From positions 1-64,000 of the forward strand of contig JBCBEC010000039.1 of NCBI GenBank assembly GCA_038528965.1: a stretch of DNA of 64,000 nt, in the 5' to 3' direction. How positions within the stretch are numbered: position 1 is the first letter of the stretch; the number at the start of each line of letters is the position of its first letter. The DNA comes from Lewinella sp038528965 (GTDB lineage: Bacteria > Bacteroidota > Bacteroidia > Chitinophagales > Saprospiraceae). The translations under genes were made by a program, and so were the position numbers. Shown here piece by piece: positions 54,573 to 62,458 of the stretch. The notes beneath the pieces were generated by a model. The model was not told the DNA's origin. It searched no databases and saw nothing but the letters and a program-made list of their open reading frames with translations.

Positions 54573-55013
54573 TTAAGCGTCTTTGAATTCGATCTTTACG
54601 TGGCTACCGTCGCAGTAGGGCTTGTTCGCGCTAGCACCGCAGCGGCACAGAGCAGTCACTTTGTGTTTTGTTTCTTCTGTACCATCCGTGTGCTTGATGG
54701 TGAGGTTGCCGTAGAACAGGATAGGACCATTAGGACTTACTTCCACTCGGGTGTCACCGGTAATTTCAGTAGGCTTATTAGCGTCATCATTACGATAGTA
54801 GCTCAGTGCTCCACTGGGGCATTTGTCGATCTGAGCCATAATACGTTCAGTAGTCGCTCCGTCAGCATTGATCCAGGGACGTTTTTGTGGATCAAAAACT
54901 TCTGACAAGCCGGCTTCCCCTTTCCAGCAAATAGTGGAGTGGGCACAGATCGCCGGTTTCCAGACAATGGTGATTTCACCGTTGGTATATTCCTTGGTAA
55001 TATCCTTTTTCAT
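54573..55013 (-). CDS. Two-cluster iron-sulfur protein (4Fe-4S mono-cluster plus CDGSH)
   Basis: This 146-residue cytoplasmic protein joins two Fe-S modules. The N-terminal half (about 10-75) matches the divergent 4Fe-4S mono-cluster family, with CAHSTIC and a later IDKCPSGAL. The C-terminal half (about 80-143) is a CDGSH domain with CRCGASANKPYCDGSH, the three cysteines and histidine that bind a 2Fe-2S cluster. Such fusions are common in Bacteroidota and probably transfer electrons or sense redox state. It starts 12 bases after the preceding gene, so the two form a small operon. Confidence 0.92.
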   Translation of the reverse strand: MKKDITKEYTNGEITIVWKPAICAHSTICWKGEAGLSEVFDPQKRPWINADGATTERIMAQIDKCPSGALSYYRNDDANKPTEITGDTRVEVSPNGPILFYGNLTIKHTDGTEETKHKVTALCRCGASANKPYCDGSHVKIEFKDA

Positions 55014-55025
55014 GGCAGTTGTAAG

Positions 55026-55340
55026 TTAGTTAGGTTCGTATTTAAGCTTCTGGATCATTTCTGTCGTCAATGGATCAGCGTAGGCGCCGTAGGCATCAAT
55101 GAGCAGCCCCTTAAGATCGTATTTTTCTGAAGAAATAGCGTACAAAACGGAAGCATCAGCCGGATTACTATCGCCTTCAAAGCGATGCACCTCGTCTACC
55201 GTGAAATCATCGGCAAGCATTTCGTAGCCCAGCGCGCGGCATTCCACGCAGTTGCTTTTTAAATTGAGATCTTCGGTATAGCCTTGCTTTTGCAGTGCAG
55301 TTGTCGCTTGGGAAAGCGTATCAAAGTGGTTGGTTCCCAT
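55026..55340 (-). CDS. Small conserved protein, often labelled PRPP-synthetase-like
   Basis: This 104-residue soluble protein (MGTNHFDTLSQATTALQKQG) belongs to a small Bacteroidota family frequently annotated as phosphoribosylpyrophosphate synthetase, although it is far too short for that enzyme and lacks its PRPP-binding loop. Conserved features include CVECRALGYEM, with two cysteines, and FEGDSNPADASVLYAISSEK. No catalytic motif was recognised. It is the first gene of a two-gene operon with the CDGSH protein, so a redox or stress link is plausible. Confidence 0.7.
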   Translation of the reverse strand: MGTNHFDTLSQATTALQKQGYTEDLNLKSNCVECRALGYEMLADDFTVDEVHRFEGDSNPADASVLYAISSEKYDLKGLLIDAYGAYADPLTTEMIQKLKYEPN

Positions 55341-55475
55341 GGATTGGCGATTTAGGAATGGGTTTTAATTAGGGAAGCATCTAAGATTAGCTTTGGTTCA
55401 TTTTGCTTGACGATCCATTGTTCGAAAAACGCTATCTTCCTCTCCACTTAGACTAGTAAAATAAAACCAACATTC

Positions 55476-57359
55476 ATGTTCAGAATCACTTACCGTGCCG
55501 CTGTGCTGGCGGGCTGTTTATTCCTAACCATAGGCTTGTTTGCCCAGGAATCTGAGGCTTATCAGAAACTAGCCGAAATTGCCGAGATCGAACAAAAGGT
55601 CATGATGCCCATGCGCGATGGCGTCCGACTAGCTACGGACGTCTTTCGTCCTAAAACGGACGAACCAGTTCCCGTTATTTTTTCTCGCACGCCTTACAAC
55701 TTCAATCCTTACGGAGATGGCGAAGAGCGTACCCGCAACTACACCCGCGCCTACGAGGCGGTCAAGCGTGGCTACGCTTACGTAGTGCAAAACGAGCGTG
55801 GTCGTTACTTTTCCGAAGGCGATTGGGACATTCTCGGTGTACCCTTAACGGACGGTTACGATGCCTTCAGTTGGATGAAGGATCAGGAGTGGTGTAATGG
55901 TAAAATTGGCACCTATGGCTGCTCTTCTACGGCCGAATGGCAAATGGCGGTTGCTGCCCTGGATCACCCCAGTCATGCCGCAATGGTGCCCATGGGCTAC
56001 GGTGCCGGTGTGGGTAGAGTAGGGGACATCTACGAGCAAGGCAACTGGTACCGGGGCGGTGCCCAACAGATGCTTTTTACCGCTTGGTTGTATTCGGTAC
56101 AACATGATCCGATGCGTCCACGCCCACCAGTAGGAATCAGCTCAGAGGATTTACGCCGTATCCACCGCTTCTATGATATGTCGCCAGAATATCCACGGGT
56201 AGACTGGTCCGAAGGATTGGCACACTTACCGGTAGAGGATATCATTAAGAACCAGAAGGGTTCTGTAGGAATCTATGAAAAGATGATTCAGCGCAAACCC
56301 AATGATCCGGATTGGTATGCCGGTGGCCTGTATCACGATGATATGGTATTGGGCGTCCCGAGTATGTGGTTTTGCAGCTGGTACGATGTGTCTATTACGC
56401 CCAATATTGCATTGTTCAACCACGCTCGCGAAAACGCAGCGGAGGATGTACGCGACCACCAGTATCTCTTTATTGCACCAACCTTGCACTGCCGCTACAC
56501 CCGCGCTACTGAGAACACAATTGTGGGGGAACGCTCCGTTGGGGATGCCCGCTACGATTACGATGGCTTGATCTACGGCTGGTTTGATTATTGGTTAAAG
56601 GGCACTGACAATAATATCTTAGAAGAAACGCCACGGGTAACCTACTACACCATGGGGAGCAACAAGTGGCAAAGCGCTGAACAATGGCCACCGGAAGACA
56701 GTGAGCAAGTAACCTACTACCTGGATAGCGATGGTGATGCCAATAGCTTGTACGGGAGTGGCCGTTTGGTGGCTAATGCACCCGCAGCGGATAATGCTGA
56801 CAGCTTCTCGTACGATCCACATAACCCCATCACCTCCTACGGCGGTAACGTGTGTTGTACTGGAAATGCAGTGGAAGGCGGTTCATTTGATCAGCAGCAA
56901 ATGGAGACTCGCAGTGATATCTTGGTTTACAGCACTCCACCATTGGAAGAAGGAGTAGAGCTAAGTGGCTTTGTAGAGTGCACGCTCTACGTCAGCTCCG
57001 ATGCTAAAGACACTGACTTCACGCTAAAGTTGATTGATGTGTATCCAGACGGCCGTGCTTACAACCTGGATGAAACCATACAGCGCGTGCGCTACCGCGA
57101 AGGTTATGACAAGGAAGTATTCATGGAAGAAGGCGAAGTGTACAAGATTGACTTAACGCCTCTAGCTACCAGTAACTACTTTGAGAAAGGACACCAAATC
57201 CGCATTGAAGTTTCCAGTAGTAACTTCCCACGCTTTGAGCGTAACCTCAATACGGGCGGGGCCAATTACGATGAGGCCAAAGGCGTAGTGGCGCGCAATA
57301 CCGTGCATCATTCTGCGGAGCATCCATCGCAAATTCGGCTTTCCTTGCGGAAAAACTAG
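55476..57359 (+). CDS. CocE/NonD-family alpha/beta hydrolase (X-Pro peptidase/acylase type)
   Basis: This 627-residue exported enzyme has a signal peptide ending in GLFAQ. The alpha/beta-hydrolase core (about 40-370) contains MPMRDGVRLATDVFRP and the nucleophile serine in YGCSSTAEWQ (about 150), with the later acid and histidine regions in place. The C-terminal jelly-roll (about 400-625: ELSGFVECTLYVSSDAKDTD, GHQIRIEVSSSNFPRFERN) is typical of the CocE/NonD and S15 family. Relatives cleave cocaine esters, glutaryl-7-ACA or X-Pro peptides. It probably acts in the periplasm on peptides or amides; the exact substrate cannot be inferred. Confidence 0.92.
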   Translation: MFRITYRAAVLAGCLFLTIGLFAQESEAYQKLAEIAEIEQKVMMPMRDGVRLATDVFRPKTDEPVPVIFSRTPYNFNPYGDGEERTRNYTRAYEAVKRGYAYVVQNERGRYFSEGDWDILGVPLTDGYDAFSWMKDQEWCNGKIGTYGCSSTAEWQMAVAALDHPSHAAMVPMGYGAGVGRVGDIYEQGNWYRGGAQQMLFTAWLYSVQHDPMRPRPPVGISSEDLRRIHRFYDMSPEYPRVDWSEGLAHLPVEDIIKNQKGSVGIYEKMIQRKPNDPDWYAGGLYHDDMVLGVPSMWFCSWYDVSITPNIALFNHARENAAEDVRDHQYLFIAPTLHCRYTRATENTIVGERSVGDARYDYDGLIYGWFDYWLKGTDNNILEETPRVTYYTMGSNKWQSAEQWPPEDSEQVTYYLDSDGDANSLYGSGRLVANAPAADNADSFSYDPHNPITSYGGNVCCTGNAVEGGSFDQQQMETRSDILVYSTPPLEEGVELSGFVECTLYVSSDAKDTDFTLKLIDVYPDGRAYNLDETIQRVRYREGYDKEVFMEEGEVYKIDLTPLATSNYFEKGHQIRIEVSSSNFPRFERNLNTGGANYDEAKGVVARNTVHHSAEHPSQIRLSLRKN

Positions 57360-57454
57360 AAAAATTGCTTTAGCCCTGAGGCACGATCCGGGCAAATTCA
57401 TCGTTTGACGATTATTAGGTTAGTATGAAGCAAATCGCTATCAGTGGACGTAAA

Positions 57455-57562
57455 GAAATCTCTACTTCCTATTTTGATAAGCGAAAATTTCATGAGTAAT
57501 TGAATACCTGCAAAGCACGTTGAAAGGCTTCGCTTATCCTTAAGAAAATAGGAGGTAGAAAT
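57455..57562. repeat. Long inverted repeat between CocE and OmpA genes
   Basis: A left arm of about 32 bases containing CTACTTCCTATTTTGATAAG and GCGAAA (57455-57486) is matched by a right arm (57528-57562) containing TTCGCTTATCC and AAAATAGGAGGTAG, with a short insertion in the right arm. The two arms flank a loop of about 40 bases. It looks like another palindromic intergenic element. Confidence 0.6.
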
Positions 57563-57609
57563 TTTAGTCCGAATACTCATGTGCTAACGACTACACCCCA
57601 ACGGACATC

Positions 57610-57661
57610 TAGAAGTAAGAAGGTAAAGGGATCTAGAAATCTTTCTAATTTCTTACTTCTA
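57610..57661. repeat. Inverted repeat TAGAAGTAAGAA/TTCTTACTTCTA
   Basis: A perfect 12-base inverted repeat (57610-57621 and 57650-57661) surrounds a 28-base loop just upstream of the OmpA lipoprotein gene. Its sequence belongs to the same pyrimidine/purine-rich family as the repeats at 52199-52417. Confidence 0.65.
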
Positions 57662-57718
57662 ACTTCATACCTCCTAATAACACACTATTTGTTAACCACC
57701 CAAAAGCAACATTCAACT

Positions 57719-58633
57719 ATGAGATGGTTCAAAAACTCGCTACTTCTCCTATTAACAATGTCAATGCTGGTGTCTTGCGTAAGTAAGAAGCAATATGACG
57801 CCCTGCAAGCTGAACTGGAGCAAGCGAACCAACTAGAAGAAAAGACAGCTGCTGACCTCAATCGGTTGTCACGCCAGCTTAATACCTGTGAGCAGGAACG
57901 AACCCGGCTAACCGCCCTGATGGAAGGACGAGATGGTCAAATCACTTCGCTCCAAGACCAGGTGAGAGATATCCGCGAGCAGCGGGATCAGATTTCACAA
58001 CAGCTGAACAATGTGACCATCCTTTCCCAATCGGCTAGTGATAACGTGAGTGAATCGCTATCGCAACTGGAGCAAAAGGATGAGTACATCCAGGTGTTAC
58101 AGTCTGCTAAGACGCGGGCAGATTCTATCAACTTAGCCTTGGCGGTAAATTTGAAAAGTGTACTGGCAGAGGGTATTGCTGATGACGATGTGGAAATCAA
58201 GGTAGATAAGACAGTCGTCTTCATCAACCTTTCAGATAAGATGCTGTACCAAAGTGGTAGCTACAATATCACTTCCCGTGCCAGTGAGGTACTGGGTAAA
58301 ATAGCCCAGATCGTACAATCTCGCCAGGAGGTGGAAGTAATGATTGAAGGCTACACCGATAATGTGCCCATCAACACGGCTTGTGTACAGGATAACTGGG
58401 ACCTGAGTGTACTTCGTGCCACATCAGTAGCGCGTGCCTTACAGTACCAGCACGGCGTTGATCCCAATCGCTTAATTGCTGCCGGCCGCGGCCAGTACAA
58501 TGCTCTGACTGCTAATGATACAGCTGAAGGACGAGCCACCAACCGCCGTACTCGTATCATCATACTGCCGAAGTTGGATCAATTCTACGATCTATTGAAT
58601 CCAGATAACGTTCCCGCTATCGAACGAGGATAG
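57719..58633 (+). CDS. OmpA-family lipoprotein with coiled coil
   Basis: The 304-residue protein starts at ATG 57719 (MRWFKNSLLLLLTMSMLVSC), a lipoprotein signal with the cysteine at position 20; the upstream frame is repeat sequence and was excluded. A long coiled coil covers about 22-140 (KQYDALQAELEQANQLEEKT). The C-terminal OmpA domain (about 170-300) shows VEVMIEGYTDNVPI, RATSVARALQYQ and GRATNRRTRIIIL. It should tether the outer membrane to peptidoglycan, like Pal/YiaD-type lipoproteins. It ends with a strong terminator. Confidence 0.92.
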   Translation: MRWFKNSLLLLLTMSMLVSCVSKKQYDALQAELEQANQLEEKTAADLNRLSRQLNTCEQERTRLTALMEGRDGQITSLQDQVRDIREQRDQISQQLNNVTILSQSASDNVSESLSQLEQKDEYIQVLQSAKTRADSINLALAVNLKSVLAEGIADDDVEIKVDKTVVFINLSDKMLYQSGSYNITSRASEVLGKIAQIVQSRQEVEVMIEGYTDNVPINTACVQDNWDLSVLRATSVARALQYQHGVDPNRLIAAGRGQYNALTANDTAEGRATNRRTRIIILPKLDQFYDLLNPDNVPAIERG

Positions 58634-58657
58634 TTGATTGTAAGTTAACTTTCCTAC

Positions 58658-58705
58658 AACGCCCCGGGCTTGCTTTAAACTGCAGGTCCGGGGCGTTTCT
58701 TTTTT
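58658..58705 (+). terminator. Strong intrinsic terminator after OmpA lipoprotein
   Basis: AACGCCCCGG (58658-58667) and CCGGGGCGTT (58688-58697) pair perfectly and are followed by TTCTTTTTT. Confidence 0.92.
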
Positions 58706-58839
58706 AGCGACTTGGTGTGAGTTGGGAAGACATTTTAAAAAAAGATTAAAGGCGGTGCAACGTTTTGAGCAGCCTCCGCATATAGTTGCCGACACTGATG
58801 GAAAACCCATCGTATCAAGTATTCAATAACTATATCATT

Positions 58840-60078
58840 ATGAGACTGCTTAGTAAACTTTCATTCTTGTTTCTTTTTGTTGCCCTGGTTTTCGTTAGTT
58901 GCGATCGTGACAACATGGACGAAACCCTTATTCCAGATACGAACTTCGAACCAGAAGTGGTGGTAGTGAATAATTTAATCAATGCCTTAACCACCACTTC
59001 AGAAGATAATGGTTTAGAACTGGGCTGCTTTTCGATTGACTTTCCTTTTTCACTGCTGTTGGAAGATGGAACGACCGTTGAAGTATTCACTATCGAAGAA
59101 TTTGAGGACGTGACTAGCCAGGAATCCCCATTCATGGTAGTTGATTTTGTCTTCCCATTAACGCTTACCACTGCGGAAGACGAGAGCGTTCAGGTCAATA
59201 GTAATGAGGAGTTGGCTCTACAGTTTGCTTCTTGTATCCCTGATGAGGGTTGGGATGATGCCACTGAAGAGGGTAGTGCAGTGATTCCTGCCTTTTTGTT
59301 CGAAGACCTCTGTTTTGATTTAGTGTATCCAGTTGATTTGGAGGACACCGACGGACACACTTACACCGCTAATAATGAGGTAGAGTTGATTGATCTCTGT
59401 ATCACTGTACCTAATTTATTCTTCACCTTACCATTTACTGTAACTGACGAAGATGGCGAAGAAGTTGTAATTGAAAGTGTTGCAGGATTTTACGACTTGT
59501 TTTGGGACTGCGAAGGTAATACGCCACCAGGAACCGAAGGTGGTATTACTATTGATCTAATTGATCTTGATAGTGCCAACTGCGATTTTGAAACATTGGC
59601 CATTCAATACCCATATGATGTTCTGACTGAAGATGGCGAATTGATTACCGTGGAAGATGAAAACGAGGAAGCGGCGCTCATCCTGAGTGGAGAAGATTAC
59701 ACGGTGCAGTATCCATTTAACTTAATTGCCGGGGATAGTCAAATTATCACTATTAACAACGATGAGGAATTTATTCTGTTTATTCTTCCTTGCCTAGTAA
59801 CTATCGAAGAGCCCGAGCCTTGCAGTACACCTGCCCATGTCTTTCTCTGGTTCAACCAGGGAGGAGGCTGCGGAGTAGTGGACTATCCGAATCAGATTAC
59901 CGCCGGCGGAATCGTCTATGACATTAATGATATTGACGAATATTTTGTCGTCTACAACCAGTACGCTTGGGACGAGATCGACATCGTCTATCCCATTTCT
60001 GTGACGGAAACAGACGGCACCGTGGTGACGTTCAACAGCGATCAGGAGATATGCGATTATATCAACGAATGCGCATAA
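58840..60078 (+). CDS. Acidic lipoprotein with tandem beta repeats
   Basis: The 412-residue protein starts at ATG 58840 (MRLLSKLSFLFLFVALVFVS) with a lipobox ending in cysteine at about 21. The mature protein is strongly acidic. It is built from about six degenerate repeats in which a YP or FP turn is followed by an alternating strand, DG, another strand and an E-E or N-E turn (IDFPFSLLLEDGTTVEVFTI, LVYPVDLEDTDGHTYTANNE, IQYPYDVLTEDGELITVEDE, IVYPISVTETDGTVVTFNSD). Cysteine pairs separate the repeats. I do not recognise a named family. Surface exposure and calcium binding are guesses from the acidity. Confidence 0.75.
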   Translation: MRLLSKLSFLFLFVALVFVSCDRDNMDETLIPDTNFEPEVVVVNNLINALTTTSEDNGLELGCFSIDFPFSLLLEDGTTVEVFTIEEFEDVTSQESPFMVVDFVFPLTLTTAEDESVQVNSNEELALQFASCIPDEGWDDATEEGSAVIPAFLFEDLCFDLVYPVDLEDTDGHTYTANNEVELIDLCITVPNLFFTLPFTVTDEDGEEVVIESVAGFYDLFWDCEGNTPPGTEGGITIDLIDLDSANCDFETLAIQYPYDVLTEDGELITVEDENEEAALILSGEDYTVQYPFNLIAGDSQIITINNDEEFILFILPCLVTIEEPEPCSTPAHVFLWFNQGGGCGVVDYPNQITAGGIVYDINDIDEYFVVYNQYAWDEIDIVYPISVTETDGTVVTFNSDQEICDYINECA

Positions 60079-60090
60079 TCAAACCTACTA

Positions 60091-60135
60091 AAGGGCTAAA
60101 CCTGGAACCTCTTTTGGATTATCGGGTTTAGCCTT
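60091..60135 (+). terminator. Hairpin after the acidic lipoprotein
   Basis: GGCTAAACC and GGTTTAGCC form a nine-base stem around a 22-base loop. A clean T run is missing, so it is a weaker terminator. Confidence 0.55.
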
Positions 60136-60154
60136 CATCGTCTGAATCCTAATC

Positions 60155-60712
60155 ATGGTCGATCCCAGATTATTAGCATCGGTTCGTAGGGGTGACAATG
60201 CTGCTTTCAAGGAGCTTTACCAGAGCTGTATCGGTTACGTGTACACCATCGCCAAGCGGTATGTCTCCAACAAGAGTGATCATCCCGATGTCATTCAGGA
60301 AATCTTCGCCCGGGTCTTTCTTAGTGTGGATACGTTCGATCCTGCCAAAGGCGATTTCAAAGCTTGGCTACGGCGTTTAGCGATCAACTAATGTCTACAA
60401 CACTATCGGCAGGGCAAATCACCCCGAGTACACGTATCGTTGGAGGTAGCCAGCAACATCAGTTCAGATGAAGCGGAACAATTTGCCCACCTGAGCAAAG
60501 AAGAAATCATGGCCTATCTGCAAAAAATGCCAGACGGCTATCGACAAATCTTTATGCTGGTAGTGATGGATGGTTACAGCCACAAAGAAGTGGCGGAACT
60601 GCTAACCATCTCTGCGGAAACATCACGCTCCCAATTGTCGAGAGCCAAGAAATGGCTCAAAGCGCGTATTTCTCCTTCTAACAAACAAAGATTATTAGCC
60701 AATGGACTCTAA
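60155..60712 (+). pseudogene. ECF sigma factor interrupted by in-frame TAA
   Basis: The frame encodes both sigma domains but contains one TAA at 60389-60391. Region 2 (residues 1-79: MVDPRLLASVRRGDNAAFKE ... DHPDVIQEIFARVFLSV, AWLRRLAIN) ends at the stop. Directly after it, in the same frame, come CLQHYRQGKSPRVHVSL and region 4 (EEIMAYLQKMPDGYRQIFML, YSHKEVAELLTISAETSRSQ). Intact relatives continue through the IAxNxCL segment, so one codon has become a stop. The second half has no good start codon. The gene overlaps the next one by 11 bases, the typical spacing for a sigma/anti-sigma pair. Nonsense mutation, sequencing error and readthrough are all possible; frameshift is excluded because both halves share a frame. 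Confidence 0.85.
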
Positions 60713-62225
60713 GCACAACAACGATAAGCTGCGGCCACTGGAAAACGAACACTTACCACCAGAGCTGCAATGGGAAAATATGGAGGCTGGCATTCTTCGC
60801 AAGATGGAAGAATTGCAGGCAGCTAAAACTGGAGTAGCTAAAAAAGGTCGTGGTAGATGGGGCTTCTTAGCACTTCTTCTATTGATCGGAATGACCGTGT
60901 CGGTGGCCGTTTACTTTATGGGACAATCCACTGTAGCCAACGCTGACAAAGGGACTTCCGTGCCGGGACCATCGGCTGAGGCGATGAAGGAGCCAAATGA
61001 AAACAATGTCCTTACTACCGTAAGTACTCGTGCTGAAGCTGCTGAGCAGACGAGCGCCCAAGCACTCACAGCTGAAGCAGGAGAAGAAGATTTGCAAGCC
61101 ACTGAAGAACAGTTTGATAAGGTTGTAAGATTCAATCAAAAATACAATGGTCATGAAGTGGAAGTAGGTTCATACCAGCTACCTTACGATGCGAGCCTGG
61201 AAAATCTTGCAACCAATAGAACTGTAGATGAGGCATTAACTACTGAGAACGATTTACAGCCTACATCAGCGGATGCCGAGGTGCAACTTATGCTCAACCC
61301 AGTCAATGATAAGCCAGTGACTCCAACCGAGCAAGACGTGGCTAGTGGCAGCGAAACGGATCAAGCCACGATAACTTCAAGGGCAGCGGATGCCATTGTA
61401 ATGCAGTTACCCGCCAATGGCAGCATACTACCGCTAGTTTCTCAGTCGAAGCAAACAACAAGTGATTTGCTGACACACAAAGGAACAGAGCGTACAGTAA
61501 ACTGTCCGAATCTTAGTTCTCCTCAAACTACTTCCGAGATTTGGTTAAGCGGCGGAGCTTCTTGGTGGAGTGCTGGCTACGGAAATACCAGGCCTGAGCG
61601 CGCCGAATTTGAAGAGGCTATTCTCTCGTATCAGGGACAGATTAGCTACGTGCAGCCACTGAAAAAGGACTACTTATTACTGATCGGAATCCAGTACCAA
61701 CAATTGGAGAGCCGGCTGAATTGGAATGATCTAATAGAAGATTTTGAAGTCACCTTAGAGGACACTGTTATCCAAATTCGTAGAAACGTTATTACTGGTG
61801 TAGAAACGGAAGTACGCGGCGATGTAACCCTAATTGTACCGGCGGAACGCCGGGTACAGCATTTCAACTCCTTTACCCTCATTCAAGTTCCACTGGCCAT
61901 TGGAAAATCATGGGGTAAGGGCAACTTACAATCACACCTACTGCTTGGTGGTATTGCTAATCTGTCGCTTTCTAGGCAGGGACAAACCCTTTTTCAAGCC
62001 GAGCTAGTGGATTATGACGATGATAACGGTCCAGAGATTTGGTCCAGCAAACTGGGCTTTGGCGCCATGCTAAGTGGTGGCCTGAGCTATCGCCTTACAG
62101 ATCGACTTGGATTGTTGACCACACTACAGTATCAGCGTAGTCTGACGAATTGGAGCGTAGAGGATGGTGTGCGTATGCGTCCTTCTATCTTGAATTGGTC
62201 GTTTGGGGTACGTTATTCGCTGTAG
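60702..62225 (+). CDS. Putative anti-sigma factor fused to outer-membrane barrel-like domain
   Basis: This 507-residue protein has a cytoplasmic N-terminus of about 50 residues (LPPELQWENMEAGILRKMEE), resembling the short sigma-binding segment of transmembrane anti-sigma factors. One transmembrane helix follows (about 52-72, WGFLALLLLIGMTVSVAVYF), then a periplasmic linker of about 190 residues rich in Thr, Glu and Ala. The last 215 residues show alternating strands (YLLLIGIQYQQLESRLNW, LQSHLLLGGIANLSLS, LGLLTTLQYQRSLTNW) and end in FGVRYSL, like a small outer-membrane barrel. If real, the chain spans both membranes. It overlaps the sigma gene by 11 bases, supporting a regulatory pair. Anti-sigma function is inferred. 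Confidence 0.7.
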   Translation: MDSKHNNDKLRPLENEHLPPELQWENMEAGILRKMEELQAAKTGVAKKGRGRWGFLALLLLIGMTVSVAVYFMGQSTVANADKGTSVPGPSAEAMKEPNENNVLTTVSTRAEAAEQTSAQALTAEAGEEDLQATEEQFDKVVRFNQKYNGHEVEVGSYQLPYDASLENLATNRTVDEALTTENDLQPTSADAEVQLMLNPVNDKPVTPTEQDVASGSETDQATITSRAADAIVMQLPANGSILPLVSQSKQTTSDLLTHKGTERTVNCPNLSSPQTTSEIWLSGGASWWSAGYGNTRPERAEFEEAILSYQGQISYVQPLKKDYLLLIGIQYQQLESRLNWNDLIEDFEVTLEDTVIQIRRNVITGVETEVRGDVTLIVPAERRVQHFNSFTLIQVPLAIGKSWGKGNLQSHLLLGGIANLSLSRQGQTLFQAELVDYDDDNGPEIWSSKLGFGAMLSGGLSYRLTDRLGLLTTLQYQRSLTNWSVEDGVRMRPSILNWSFGVRYSL

Positions 62226-62233
62226 TAAGACGA

Positions 62234-62285
62234 TTTCGCAGCATTCATTCCGCTGCCATTATACGGTGGTATGAATGCTGCGAAA
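62234..62285 (+). terminator. Hairpin after the anti-sigma/barrel gene
   Basis: TTTCGCAGCATTCAT (62234-62248) and ATGAATGCTGCGAAA (62271-62285) form a perfect 15-base stem with a 22-base loop. The T run is absent, but stem strength and position just after the stop support a terminator. Confidence 0.6.
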
Positions 62286-62310
62286 CCAATTAGGTCGATG
62301 CTTTGAGTGG

Positions 62311-62455
62311 ACCGATACGATGAATCGCGTCGCTACGTCGCAATCTTTTAACCATCGAACGCTCTAATCAACTAACCCAATTAATTCAACTAACCCAACC
62401 AAATTCACCAAATCAACTGACTACGGCCGCCAAAGCTTTGCGTCGGTGGCCTCCT
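62311..62455. repeat. Second copy of the composite palindromic repeat
   Basis: GATACGAT-GA-ATCGCGTC followed by GCTAC (62315-62336) matches the palindrome at 52280 with two mismatches and the inverse centre. About 90 bases later ACGGCCGCC-AAAGCTTT-GCG and GGTGGCC near 62423-62452 match the second module. Between them are short CAACTAACCCAA-like repeats. The region lies between two convergent genes. Confidence 0.55.
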
Positions 62456-62458
62456 ATT

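Noticed and set aside
55388..55395. TAGCTTTG as a promoter for the CocE gene
   Set aside because: The -7 box fits, but no TTG lies about 19 bases upstream.
60440..60712. Independent small helix-turn-helix gene
   Set aside because: It is in the same frame as the sigma region 2 fragment and begins with a poor TTG; it is the second half of the interrupted sigma factor.
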